Assembly (NCBI GenBank): GCA_021826525.1
Contig: JAKAZU010000010.1
Location: 1 to 29,699 of the forward strand
From: Thermoplasmata archaeon
GTDB lineage: Archaea > Thermoplasmatota > Thermoplasmata > UBA184
Direction: 5' to 3'
DNA: 29,699 bases
Below are positions 23,231 through 29,699 of this stretch, one piece after another (position 1 is the stretch's first letter; each line of letters begins with the position of its first letter). The position numbers were made by a program, and so were the translations under genes. The notes below the pieces were generated by a model, which was given only the letters and a program-made list of their open reading frames with translations, was not told where the DNA came from and did no database searches.

Positions 23231-23238
23231 CTATTTAA
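23231..23238 (-). promoter_or_regulatory. TATA box of the atpF-A-B-D-H-I operon
   Basis: TTAAATAG on the minus strand is centred about 26 nt upstream of the atpF GTG, in a GC-rich gap. The spacing predicts transcription starting at or next to the start codon. Confidence 0.65.
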
Positions 23239-23313
23239 CGCCTGCTCCGGCCGGTGAGCCGAAGGGTCCGGAAGGAGGGCTCGAACGCCGATGCGAACAC
23301 GAGCCGGGGCGGC

Positions 23314-23592
23314 TCACTTGTAGGTCGAATTGTGTACGTGGCCCTCGTCGTCGGTGATGATGATGCACTCGCCCTCGCACTCGAACAGGCACGCTTCGCA
23401 GACGATGCACTCCGGACCGTTTACGGCGACCGATTTTTCGCCCCGGTACTGGAACTTGGCCCCGATCGCGGCGTCATCGACCACGTCGGGGAACTGGTCC
23501 CGCGGTCTGAGCTCGAAGACGTTGACCGGGCAGACATCCCGGCAGTGCGCGCACCCCGTACACTTCTCGAGCTGGATCTCGACCTGAACCAT
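23314..23592 (-). CDS. Two-cluster [4Fe-4S] ferredoxin
   Basis: This 92-residue electron carrier has two ferredoxin cysteine motifs. Motif one is C11-x2-C14-x2-C17-x3-C21-P; motif two is C62-x2-C65-x2-C68-x3-C72, with an extra C76 and no following proline. The 40-residue stretch between them is acidic and longer than in clostridial 2[4Fe-4S] ferredoxins, resembling archaeal forms with a loop insertion. It could serve as low-potential donor for central oxidoreductases; the partner is not in the window. A TATA-like block at 23627-23634 gives a leader of about 12 nt. It lies upstream of atpF on the same strand, but the separate atpF TATA box suggests independent transcription. Confidence 0.92.
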   Translation of the reverse strand: MVQVEIQLEKCTGCAHCRDVCPVNVFELRPRDQFPDVVDDAAIGAKFQYRGEKSVAVNGPECIVCEACLFECEGECIIITDDEGHVHNSTYK

Positions 23593-23626
23593 TCCGGCGG
23601 CCTCGAGTCGAAACCACTAGGAGTGC

Positions 23627-23634
23627 GTATTTAC
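23627..23634 (-). promoter_or_regulatory. TATA element for the ferredoxin gene
   Basis: GTAAATAC on the minus strand lies about 38 nt upstream of the ATG at 23592. It predicts transcription from about 23604. Confidence 0.5.
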
Positions 23635-23701
23635 GGTTTGGCCTGCTCGGCAGGTACCGGTCGAGGTTCCGACGCCCGGGATGGCCCTCGAGCCGGGCTG
23701 A

Positions 23702-23717
23702 ACGGACTTAAGTCCGT
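23702..23717. promoter_or_regulatory. 16-bp perfect palindrome over the ABC transporter promoter
   Basis: ACGGACTTAAGTCCGT is a perfect palindrome centred about 28 nt upstream of the permease ATG at 23738. Its AT-rich centre (CTTAAG) is the only TATA candidate there. A dimeric repressor bound here would occlude TBP, so autoregulated or ligand-controlled expression of the transporter is plausible. Confidence 0.55.
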
Positions 23718-23737
23718 ACGACCTCCGGCCGTGAACG

Positions 23738-24460
23738 ATGCCGGAGGGCTCCGCGGCTCGCGTGGATTCGGGCATCCCTTCCCTCACCGGGACCACCATC
23801 CGCCGAACGCTCGTCATTGGGCGCCTGTACCTCGCTATCGGAACCGGTGTCTCTCTCCTGCTCACCTTGATTCTCGTGTTCGGGGCGCACTCCTCGACCG
23901 CGTTCGTACAGACCTTCCCCTTGGAGGTCCCGCTCTTCGCCGTCCTCGGCTCGATCGGGGGGCTGATGACGTTCACCAGCGATCGAACGAAGGGGGTATT
24001 CGAGTATCTCATCGCCTACGGCATCCGCCCTCGGACGCTCTTCATCAACGGCTTGCTCTCCGCCGCCGCTCTCACGGGCCTCATCCTCGGGTTCGCGCTC
24101 ATGGTCGGGTTGGGGCTTGCGGCGACAGAGGGTATACTCCTAACTCCGGATCTGTGGAAGTCCATCGGCCTCTACACGATCCCGATGAGCTTCGCGGGGG
24201 CGCTCTTCACGGCGACCGTGGGCATGATCTGGTCGTCCCTCTCGTCTCCCCGGACGGGAATCAACAGCCCCGTCGGCATCGCGCCGATGATCGGGATCGC
24301 TCCTACGCTCCTGGTCCTGATCGTCGCCGAGACGGGTCCTTCCTCCCAGTTCTACTATGTCACGGTGGGCGCCGCCGCCGTGATCATCGTGGGGGTCGTG
24401 ATCCTTCTGGGGCTCTCCGGTCGGCTCATGGGCCGGGAGCGGTTCGTCTCCCCGCTCTGA
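23738..24460 (+). CDS. ABC-2 type transporter permease subunit
   Basis: This 240-residue membrane protein has six predicted helices (about 22-48, 64-78, 98-128, 143-165, 182-200 and 208-228), the arrangement of ABC-2 family permeases that export lipids, drugs or peptides. The segment after helix 2 (FTSDRTKGVFEYLIAYGIRP) is the coupling-helix region common in this family, where the ATPase subunit docks. No substrate can be inferred. The ATPase gene starts 13 nt downstream, so the two form an operon and presumably a homodimeric transporter. The start ATG lies about 28 nt from the centre of a palindromic promoter element. Confidence 0.82.
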   Translation: MPEGSAARVDSGIPSLTGTTIRRTLVIGRLYLAIGTGVSLLLTLILVFGAHSSTAFVQTFPLEVPLFAVLGSIGGLMTFTSDRTKGVFEYLIAYGIRPRTLFINGLLSAAALTGLILGFALMVGLGLAATEGILLTPDLWKSIGLYTIPMSFAGALFTATVGMIWSSLSSPRTGINSPVGIAPMIGIAPTLLVLIVAETGPSSQFYYVTVGAAAVIIVGVVILLGLSGRLMGRERFVSPL

Positions 24461-24473
24461 ACGTAGGATTCTG

Positions 24474-25367
24474 ATGCCGAGCACTCCTCCCTTGGCCCTC
24501 GCACGGAACGCCCCGAACGGCGGGCATCGAATCGAGCTGCGAGGGGTCAGCTCCGGCTACCACGGCAAACGGATCCTCGAGGAGATCTCCTTCACCATCG
24601 AGGAACCCGCCGTCTACGTGGTGCTCGGACCGAACGGAGCCGGCAAGACCACCTTGTTCCGGACCATCGCCGGGATCCTCAACCCGTACTCTGGTTCCGT
24701 GGAGATCGATGGGGTGGACATCAATCGGCACGAAGCGCGGACCCGGCTCCAGTACCTTTCCCACATCGACGGCATACCGGACGCCCTTCGGGTGGAGGAC
24801 GCGCTGAGGTTCTATGCGACGGTCGAAGGGGCGACGGCGGAGGACATCGAGGCGGTCATCGGCAAGCTCGGGATCCAGGAGTTGCGGACGAGCTTCTTCT
24901 CGGAGCTGAGCCAAGGGCAGAAGAAACGGGTCTCTATCGCCCGCGTCTTCCTCCAGGAACGGAACATCTACCTGCTCGACGAACCAACGGCCAACCTCGA
25001 TCCGAAGCTCGCCCGCGAGGTCCGGGACCTCGTGCTCGGACTGAGCAAGGACGACCTCGTGCTCTACTCCTCCCACAATCTGTTCGAGGCGAAGGAGATC
25101 GGGAAGTACGTCCTCGCCCTTCGAGCCGGAAAGATTGGCTACTTCGGCCCACTGAGCGAGCTTCGGCCGGCGAAATACATCATTGGGGTCCGCGCGGAAG
25201 GGGCCGAGGGCGTCCTCGCGTCCTCCTCGAAGAAGGGCGATTACTACCTCCAGGAGCTCGCCGGTCCGGAGGAGGTGCCGAAGCTCATCGCGGAGCTCAT
25301 GGCGAAGGGCGTCCAGATTCGCGAGGTCAAGGAGATGGAGAATCCCCTCGAAGACCTGTTCACCTAG
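24474..25367 (+). CDS. ABC transporter ATP-binding protein
   Basis: This 297-residue ATPase subunit energises the permease encoded just upstream. Walker A is GPNGAGKT (52-59), the signature is LSQGQ (145-149), Walker B is IYLLDE (165-170) followed by a D-loop (ANLD), and the switch histidine is H201 (YSSHN). At the usual Q-loop position the sequence reads LQYLSHIDG, where the glutamine may be replaced by histidine or shifted. About 65 residues after the core ATPase (230-297) form a small C-terminal domain often seen in ABC-2 ATPases. The N-terminal 18 residues are not conserved-looking; the start at 24474 was chosen because it follows the permease stop by 13 nt. Confidence 0.93.
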   Translation: MPSTPPLALARNAPNGGHRIELRGVSSGYHGKRILEEISFTIEEPAVYVVLGPNGAGKTTLFRTIAGILNPYSGSVEIDGVDINRHEARTRLQYLSHIDGIPDALRVEDALRFYATVEGATAEDIEAVIGKLGIQELRTSFFSELSQGQKKRVSIARVFLQERNIYLLDEPTANLDPKLAREVRDLVLGLSKDDLVLYSSHNLFEAKEIGKYVLALRAGKIGYFGPLSELRPAKYIIGVRAEGAEGVLASSSKKGDYYLQELAGPEEVPKLIAELMAKGVQIREVKEMENPLEDLFT

Positions 25368-25414
25368 CTCCGGGAGGGCGATACCCACCGGCGCGCGCGA
25401 TTCGGCGAAGGGAG

Positions 25415-25434
25415 CGCGGCCTTAACGGGCCGCG
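25415..25434. repeat. 7-bp inverted repeat around a TTAAC core before the DUF72 gene
   Basis: CGCGGCC (25415-25421) and GGCCGCG (25428-25434) enclose TTAACG, the only AT-rich point in the gap. It lies about 38 nt upstream of the ATG at 25462, where a TATA box would give a short leader. It may be an operator over the promoter or a chance GC-rich stem. Confidence 0.35.
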
Positions 25435-25461
25435 TCGCCTCGTACGGGGCACGGAGGCGCG

Positions 25462-26229
25462 ATGGGAGCAATCGTCCTCGGCACGAGCGGCTGGGACTAC
25501 CCGGAGTGGGTCGGCCGGGTCTATCCCCAGCACCGCATTCCGGACCGGCTCGCCTACTACGCCCGCCTCTTCCCCGTTGTCGAAGTGAACTCGACGTTCT
25601 ACCGCCTCCCTCCACCCGGAGTGGCCGCGTCCTGGGTGCGACGTACGCCGTCAAAGTTCCGTTTCGCGGCGAAGTTTCCGCAGACGATCACCCACGAGCA
25701 GCGTCTCGTGGGCACCGAAGAAGAGCTGCATCGGTTCCTGGCGGTGCTCAAACCGATCCGCGACGCAGGGAAGTTCGCAGCGGCGCTCCTGCAACTTCCG
25801 CCCTCGCTCGCCTTCGATCCGGGGATCGTCCGCACGTTCTACGAGAGCCTGCCGCGCGATCTGCCCGTGGCCGTAGAGTTCCGCGAGCCGTCCTGGCTCG
25901 CCCCGGAATCGTTCGAGCTGCTGCGGGAGTTCGGGTTCGCCTACGTGATCGTCGACGAACCCCACCTACCGGTTCGGCTCGAGGTGACCGCCCCGTTCTC
26001 CTACGTCCGATGGCACGGACGCGGCGCGAAGCTCTGGTACGACTACACGTACTCCGCGGAGGAGATCGATGCCTGGGTGCCCCGGGTGCGCGCGCTCGCC
26101 GAGAAGACCGACACGATCTACGGGTTCTTCAACAACCACTTCCGCGGCGACGCCGCCGCGAACTGCCAGACGCTCGCCGAGCACCTCGGGCTACCACCGC
26201 CCCCCGGGGCCTCCCGGCTCGACGTCTGA
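25462..26229 (+). CDS. DUF72 family protein (YecE-like TIM barrel)
   Basis: This 255-residue protein is a clear DUF72 member, a TIM-barrel family without an established biochemical role. Family marks are the N-terminal GTSGWDYPEW (7-16) and EVNSTFYRLP (41-50). KFRFAAKFPQTITH (about 65-78), the FREPSWL segment (about 139-145) and the late YGFFNNHFRGDAAANC (about 220-235) follow. The conserved Asp, Glu, His and Arg residues line one face of the barrel, consistent with an enzyme, but the substrate is unknown. GGAGG lies four bases before the ATG. It is downstream of the ABC operon, with a possible promoter of its own. Confidence 0.92.
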   Translation: MGAIVLGTSGWDYPEWVGRVYPQHRIPDRLAYYARLFPVVEVNSTFYRLPPPGVAASWVRRTPSKFRFAAKFPQTITHEQRLVGTEEELHRFLAVLKPIRDAGKFAAALLQLPPSLAFDPGIVRTFYESLPRDLPVAVEFREPSWLAPESFELLREFGFAYVIVDEPHLPVRLEVTAPFSYVRWHGRGAKLWYDYTYSAEEIDAWVPRVRALAEKTDTIYGFFNNHFRGDAAANCQTLAEHLGLPPPPGASRLDV

Positions 26230-26255
26230 GCTCGTCCGGGAAGAAATCGGCGTGC

Positions 26256-26281
26256 GAAACGCTCCCCAGCCGGACCGTTTC
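26256..26281. promoter_or_regulatory. Inverted repeat GAAACG-N14-CGTTTC upstream of the polymerase cassette
   Basis: GAAACG (26256-26261) and CGTTTC (26276-26281) are spaced like the hexamers of the repeat upstream of nrdJ. It lies about 20 nt upstream of the TATA candidate at 26300-26307, where an archaeal activator could bind. The gap 26230-26334 shows nothing else. Confidence 0.4.
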
Positions 26282-26299
26282 AACCGCTCCCCTCCGGCC

Positions 26300-26307
26300 G
26301 CTTTAGA
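26300..26307 (+). promoter_or_regulatory. Putative TATA element of the RecA-like/polymerase cassette
   Basis: GCTTTAGA lies about 30 nt upstream of the ATG at 26335, which gives a leaderless or very short-leader transcript. It supports that start over the internal ATG at 26494. Confidence 0.4.
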
Positions 26308-26334
26308 CCCGCTCCGCCCGTCGAACCATTTGTT

Positions 26335-27213
26335 ATGGCGACCGTGTCCCTCGGGACCGCTCCCGAGATGGTGTTCCCGGAACCGATCGAGCCCGGTCCC
26401 TTCTCCCCACCGAACCCACCGCGACCGTTCCCCCACACCGAACGGATCCAACGTCACCTCTCGCGGCCGACCCGACGCCCGCATCGCCGCGCGATGACGC
26501 TCCCCCCCACTCCGAACCTCTTCCCTTGGCTCGCCCAGCGATTCTCCCCGGGGGAAGCGACCGTGTGGGTCGGTCCGCCCTCGGCAATCGAGCCGATGCT
26601 CGAACTCCTGTACGCCGGCAGCGCCGTCGTGCGCGGTCGGATCTCGCTGATCGAAGGATCGAACCGGTTCCATCCGTTCCGGATCGGAGAGTTGGGCCGC
26701 AGCCTGGGGATGGACGCCACCTCCACGCTCGAACGGATTCGCATCGCGCGCTCGTTCACGGCCCACCAAACGGTCGCGCTCGTGGACGGGTGGTCGGCGG
26801 AAGCGCGCCACCGTCTCCCGACCCTGTTGGTCGGACACGGTCTTGTCTCGGGCCCGCTCGATGATCCCGAGGTCCCTGCCGACGAACGCGCGGCGCTCGT
26901 CTCCCACATGGCTCGCAGCCTCTCGACGCTGCTTCGCAAGGTACCGACCCCGCTCCTCTTGACGATGGAAGGCGGTCTCGATCGGTTCCCGGGCCTCGTC
27001 GAGGAAGGTCCCCGGCTCTACGACTACCTCTTGATCCAGCACCGGCCGAACGGACTCACATTGCGCGCGCTACGGGACGACGCCCGGTTCGAGCTCGTGC
27101 AACGTCCCTCGGGCCAGCGCGGACTCGACGAGTTCTCCGAAACGAACGAACGGGAGGTGATGCGATGGGACGCACCGCGCCGACGTACCGCCAGGCACTC
27201 GAAGAGCGGATGA
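26335..27213 (+). CDS. RecA/RadA-like protein lacking Walker motifs, first gene of the polymerase cassette
   Basis: This 292-residue protein has a core (about 60-240) that resembles the RadA/RecA fold. The segment RISLIEGSNRFHPFRIGELG, followed by LGMDATSTLERIRIARSFT (about 102-142), parallels RadA's strand and helix 'YIDTEntFRPERI...ALGLD...L.NI.VARAF'. The P-loop position (about 79-87) reads VGPPSAIEP, without GK[ST]. The Walker B strand ends LLVGHG (about 164-169), without an acidic residue. ATP binding is therefore unlikely. The first 53 residues are Pro/Arg-rich and may be disordered; the internal ATG at 26494 is an alternative start. Its 3' end overlaps the next gene by 49 nt. Function is inferred from context as a structural or adaptor role with the downstream polymerase. 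Confidence 0.65.
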   Translation: MATVSLGTAPEMVFPEPIEPGPFSPPNPPRPFPHTERIQRHLSRPTRRPHRRAMTLPPTPNLFPWLAQRFSPGEATVWVGPPSAIEPMLELLYAGSAVVRGRISLIEGSNRFHPFRIGELGRSLGMDATSTLERIRIARSFTAHQTVALVDGWSAEARHRLPTLLVGHGLVSGPLDDPEVPADERAALVSHMARSLSTLLRKVPTPLLLTMEGGLDRFPGLVEEGPRLYDYLLIQHRPNGLTLRALRDDARFELVQRPSGQRGLDEFSETNEREVMRWDAPRRRTARHSKSG

Positions 27214-27425
27214 AACGCTGGGAGGCGTTCGGCCGCCTGCTCACGACCCCGGAAGAGCGGGCCGCATTCGAAACGCTCCGCACCGGCGCCCGTCGCTACG
27301 TCGCTCAGGCGACGAACGTCGGGAGTCCCGACCTCCTCGAATCGATCCTGCTCTCCGTCCTCCTCGACATGGCGCGACGGATGCCACCGATCGCTCCTCC
27401 CGCGACCGATCCCGACGGATCGTGA
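27165..27425 (+). CDS. Small helical protein of the polymerase cassette (86 aa, DUF8156-like)
   Basis: This 86-residue, mostly helical protein begins MGRTAPTYRQALEERMKRWE and ends in a Pro-rich tail. The opening and the late LLESILLSVLLDMARRM resemble a short haloarchaeal family that I recall as DUF8156; I cannot confirm this. A near-perfect Shine-Dalgarno (GGAGGTGA) precedes the ATG by five bases, although the start lies 49 nt inside the upstream gene, so translation is coupled. Its stop overlaps the polymerase start (GTGA at 27422-27425). This packing implies that the three products act together. No catalytic motif is visible. Confidence 0.75.
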   Translation: MGRTAPTYRQALEERMKRWEAFGRLLTTPEERAAFETLRTGARRYVAQATNVGSPDLLESILLSVLLDMARRMPPIAPPATDPDGS

Positions 27426-29699
27426 GCGTCGAGGCCGACGCCTGGCTGCTCGATATCACCGAGCACCCGGACGGACGCTCGGTCGACCTGTGGACGAAGG
27501 ATCGACAGACGGACCGGGTCTCCCGGCGCTCGGAGCCGTTCCGCCCGCCGTTCTACGTCCTCGGATCCCGGAGCGATCTCGTGGATCTGGAGCGCCAGCT
27601 ATCGTCCCACCCGGAGGTCGACTCCGTCGCCTCCAGCCACCAACGTCCGTCCCTCTTCGAGGAGCAACGGCGACGCATGCTCTCGGTGGTTCCGGCCCGG
27701 AACCCGCTCCGAAGGCGGCTCGCCCGCACGATCGATGCGATGGGGGAGTTCCACCGCTTCACGCTGTACGACGTCGACCTGACCCCGCCGCAGCTCTACC
27801 ACCTCACGCACGATCTCTATCCGTTCGCGCCCGTGCGCGCAGGAGCCGGTCCGCTCGTCGCGATCGAACCGCCCGAGGTGCTCGAGTACGACGCACCACC
27901 GATGCGGATCGTCCCGCTCGAGATCCGGTTCGACGGAACGCCTCGACGGCAGCGAATCCCATCGGCCGAGGCTCGCATCCGCTCGGTCCGGATCGGGGAG
28001 ACGATCCTCGAAGGGCCCGAGCCGGACCTGTTGCGCGCGCTCGCTGCGGAGGTCGCCCGGGTCGATCCGGACGTGATCCGGACGGACGGCGGGGACGCGC
28101 TCGACCTGCCGTGGATCTACCGTCGAGCGGAAGCGGCGGGGCTCTCGGCGTCCGAGATCGCTCTTGGCCGGATCCCGGTCCCGTTCCGCCCGGAGCGCGG
28201 AGGCCGATCGTACATGACCTACAGCCGGGTCGTCCACCAGGCCGCGTCGTTCAATCTGCCCGGGCGCTTTCACATCGACCGGGAGAACTCCTTCCTGTTC
28301 GAGGACACCGATCTCGACGGGCTCATCGACGCGGCCCGGCTCTCCCGCCTCTCCTTGCAGACGATCACCCGCCAATCCCCGGGCACCTGCTTCACCGCGA
28401 TGGAGATCGCGCAGGCGCTCCAGCTCGGGGTGCGCGTGCCGTGGAAGAAGAACCGCCCCGAGCGGTTCCGCTCCGGCGCCCACCTCGTTCTCGCCGACCG
28501 CGGGGGCGCGATCCTGCAACCTCCCGTCGGAGTGCACGATCGCGTGGAGGAGTTCGATTTCGTGAGTCTGTTCCCGCAGATCATGATCACGAAGAACCTC
28601 TCGGCCGAGACGCTCGATTGCCGGTGCTGTCCCGAGAGTCCACGGATCGCTCCGGAGCTCGGGTACCGATCGTGCACCCGTCGAGTGGGGTTGATCCCGC
28701 GCACGCTCCACCCGCTCGTCCGTCGTCGGCTCGCGTACAAGGCGGCGATGCGCCGCCGCGGGATCCCGGCGAACGAACGCGCCCGGCTCGCGCGGCGCGT
28801 GAAGATGCTCAAGTGGATCCTTGTAACGGCGTTCGGATACCAAGGGTACCGCAACGCGCGGTTCGGCCGGATCGAATGCCACGAAGCGATCAACGCCTAC
28901 GCGCGCGAGGTGATGGCCGAACTCTCCCGCGCTGGGGAGAAGATCGGGTACCGAACGCTCCACGGGATCGTCGATTCGCTCTGGGTCCAACCCCGGAGGG
29001 GAAAGACGGAGCCCGATCCCGAGGCGTTCGCCGAGCGGATGAGCGAGCGCCTCGAGCTCCCGCTCGGCTACGAAGGAAGGTACCGATGGATCGTCTTCCT
29101 TCCCGCCACGACCCACGGCTTCGGCGTTCCGAACCGGTACTACGGTCGGTATGTCTCGGGCGAGTTCAAGCTGCGCGGGATCGGCGGGCGACGTCACGAC
29201 ACGACCGTGCTCGTGCGTCGGTTCGAGACCGAGGCGCTCCAGATGCTGGGGGAAGCCTCGGATGCGCCGGGGGTCCGCGCGCGGGTGCCGCGGGCGCTCG
29301 CCCGTGCCGACCGGTTCGCGGCCCGGCTCCGAGAGGGCGCCTGGCCGCTCGAAGAATTACTCATCACGCACCGTATCGGGACCGCGCTCGAGGCTCACCG
29401 TTCGTTCCGGGACGAAACGAGCGCGCTTCACCAGCTCGCCGCGCTCGGGCTCGCGCGGGTTCCGGGGGAATCGGTCCGCTACGTCATCCTCGACCGGAGC
29501 TCGCGCTCTTGGCGCGATCGCGCCCGCGTCGCCGAGACGATGACGGGGGAGGAGCGCTACGACGTCGGAGCCCATCTCGAGATCCTCGCCCGCGGGGTGG
29601 AGACGCTGCTGGCTCCGTTCGGGATCGACCGGGCCGCGCTTCGCGTCCGCTGGGGGATCCCCGCGGAACGCGAACGCTCCCCGTACGCCTCCGGATCGG
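27422..29699 (+). CDS. Family B DNA polymerase with degenerate catalytic motifs (PolB2-like), 3' end beyond the window
   Basis: The frame is open from a GTG at 27422 to the window edge (759 codons). It is a family B polymerase: motif A is FDFVSLFPQIM with D379 kept. Motif B keeps K464, but the usual Asn and Tyr are V468 and F471 (LKWILVTAFGY). Motif C is HGIVDSL, so the first Asp of the DTD is Ile and only D518 remains. In the N-terminal exonuclease domain the FDIE motif is not recognisable (PLEIRF) and the second motif reads DALDLPWI. Cysteines after motif A (CRCC, then C near 418) may bind metal. An archaeal clade of such polymerases with altered active sites (PolB2/Dpo2) is known; some members have been thought inactive, others reported active at lesions. 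It is the third gene of a coupled cassette. Confidence 0.85.
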   Translation, partial: MSVEADAWLLDITEHPDGRSVDLWTKDRQTDRVSRRSEPFRPPFYVLGSRSDLVDLERQLSSHPEVDSVASSHQRPSLFEEQRRRMLSVVPARNPLRRRLARTIDAMGEFHRFTLYDVDLTPPQLYHLTHDLYPFAPVRAGAGPLVAIEPPEVLEYDAPPMRIVPLEIRFDGTPRRQRIPSAEARIRSVRIGETILEGPEPDLLRALAAEVARVDPDVIRTDGGDALDLPWIYRRAEAAGLSASEIALGRIPVPFRPERGGRSYMTYSRVVHQAASFNLPGRFHIDRENSFLFEDTDLDGLIDAARLSRLSLQTITRQSPGTCFTAMEIAQALQLGVRVPWKKNRPERFRSGAHLVLADRGGAILQPPVGVHDRVEEFDFVSLFPQIMITKNLSAETLDCRCCPESPRIAPELGYRSCTRRVGLIPRTLHPLVRRRLAYKAAMRRRGIPANERARLARRVKMLKWILVTAFGYQGYRNARFGRIECHEAINAYAREVMAELSRAGEKIGYRTLHGIVDSLWVQPRRGKTEPDPEAFAERMSERLELPLGYEGRYRWIVFLPATTHGFGVPNRYYGRYVSGEFKLRGIGGRRHDTTVLVRRFETEALQMLGEASDAPGVRARVPRALARADRFAARLREGAWPLEELLITHRIGTALEAHRSFRDETSALHQLAALGLARVPGESVRYVILDRSSRSWRDRARVAETMTGEERYDVGAHLEILARGVETLLAPFGIDRAALRVRWGIPAERERSPYASGS

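Noticed and set aside
23593..23737. tRNA or small structured RNA in the gap between ferredoxin and the exporter
   Set aside because: Only a 5-bp hairpin (CCTGC/GCAGG at 23642-23654) and the palindrome are seen; there is no cloverleaf or T-loop consensus.
27599..29197. 532-codon minus-strand open frame opposite the PolB gene
   Set aside because: Antisense to clear polymerase motifs; it has no ribosome site, promoter or family resemblance.
1..29699. CRISPR arrays, insertion sequences, attachment sites
   Set aside because: No regularly spaced repeats, no transposase or integrase motifs and no terminal inverted repeats were found by reading both strands.

Overview
The window reads as a GC-rich archaeal chromosome segment, most likely Thermoplasmatota. 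The grounds are an archaeal A-type ATP synthase, a DUF929/VKOR pair, an archaeal-type family B DNA polymerase variant, archaeal TATA elements and apparently leaderless starts. The high GC resembles uncultured terrestrial or sediment Thermoplasmatota rather than the classical low-GC Thermoplasma. This placement is inference; no rRNA or other marker is present.

Layout, left to right. (1) 1-3535: a family X DNA polymerase cut by the window edge and a GNAT acetyltransferase (minus), divergent from a DUF2400-like HhH protein with an Fe-S loop and a small unknown gene (plus). (2) 3665-6895: an intact 14-TM MFS transporter followed by a decayed tandem paralogue. (3) 6903-10493 (minus): class II ribonucleotide reductase, a 56-residue zinc-ribbon protein and a 71-residue basic repeat protein with a clear terminator. 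(4) 10550-12705 (minus): RNase Z overlapping an orphan imidazolonepropionase. (5) 12809-14456: a membrane-anchored thioredoxin-fold DUF929 protein plus VKOR, a probable extracytoplasmic disulfide-forming pair. (6) 14572-23208: the A-type ATP synthase in two convergent blocks, K-E-C (plus) and F-A-B-D-(small TM ORF)-H-I (minus). (7) 23314-26229: a ferredoxin, an ABC-2 type exporter (permease and ATPase) and a DUF72 protein. (8) 26335-29699: a tightly packed cassette of a RecA/RadA-like protein without a recognisable P-loop, an 86-residue protein and a family B DNA polymerase with altered catalytic motifs (open at the right edge).

The most interesting system is the last cassette. A RecA-like protein that has lost its nucleotide-binding motifs sits beside a polymerase with degraded exonuclease and polymerase motifs. 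This recalls the logic, though not the homology, of the bacterial ImuA-ImuB mutasome. The inverted repeat GAAACG-N14-CGTTTC upstream of this cassette resembles GAAACG-N15-CGTTTC upstream of the ribonucleotide reductase, which raises the possibility of a shared regulator. A second notable point is an overlooked 46-residue single-TM ORF that overlaps the 3' end of atpD inside the ATP synthase operon.

No tRNA, rRNA, CRISPR array, insertion sequence or prophage was seen. No gene-free stretch exceeds 300 bases; the longest, 9687-9963, holds the ribonucleotide reductase promoter region.
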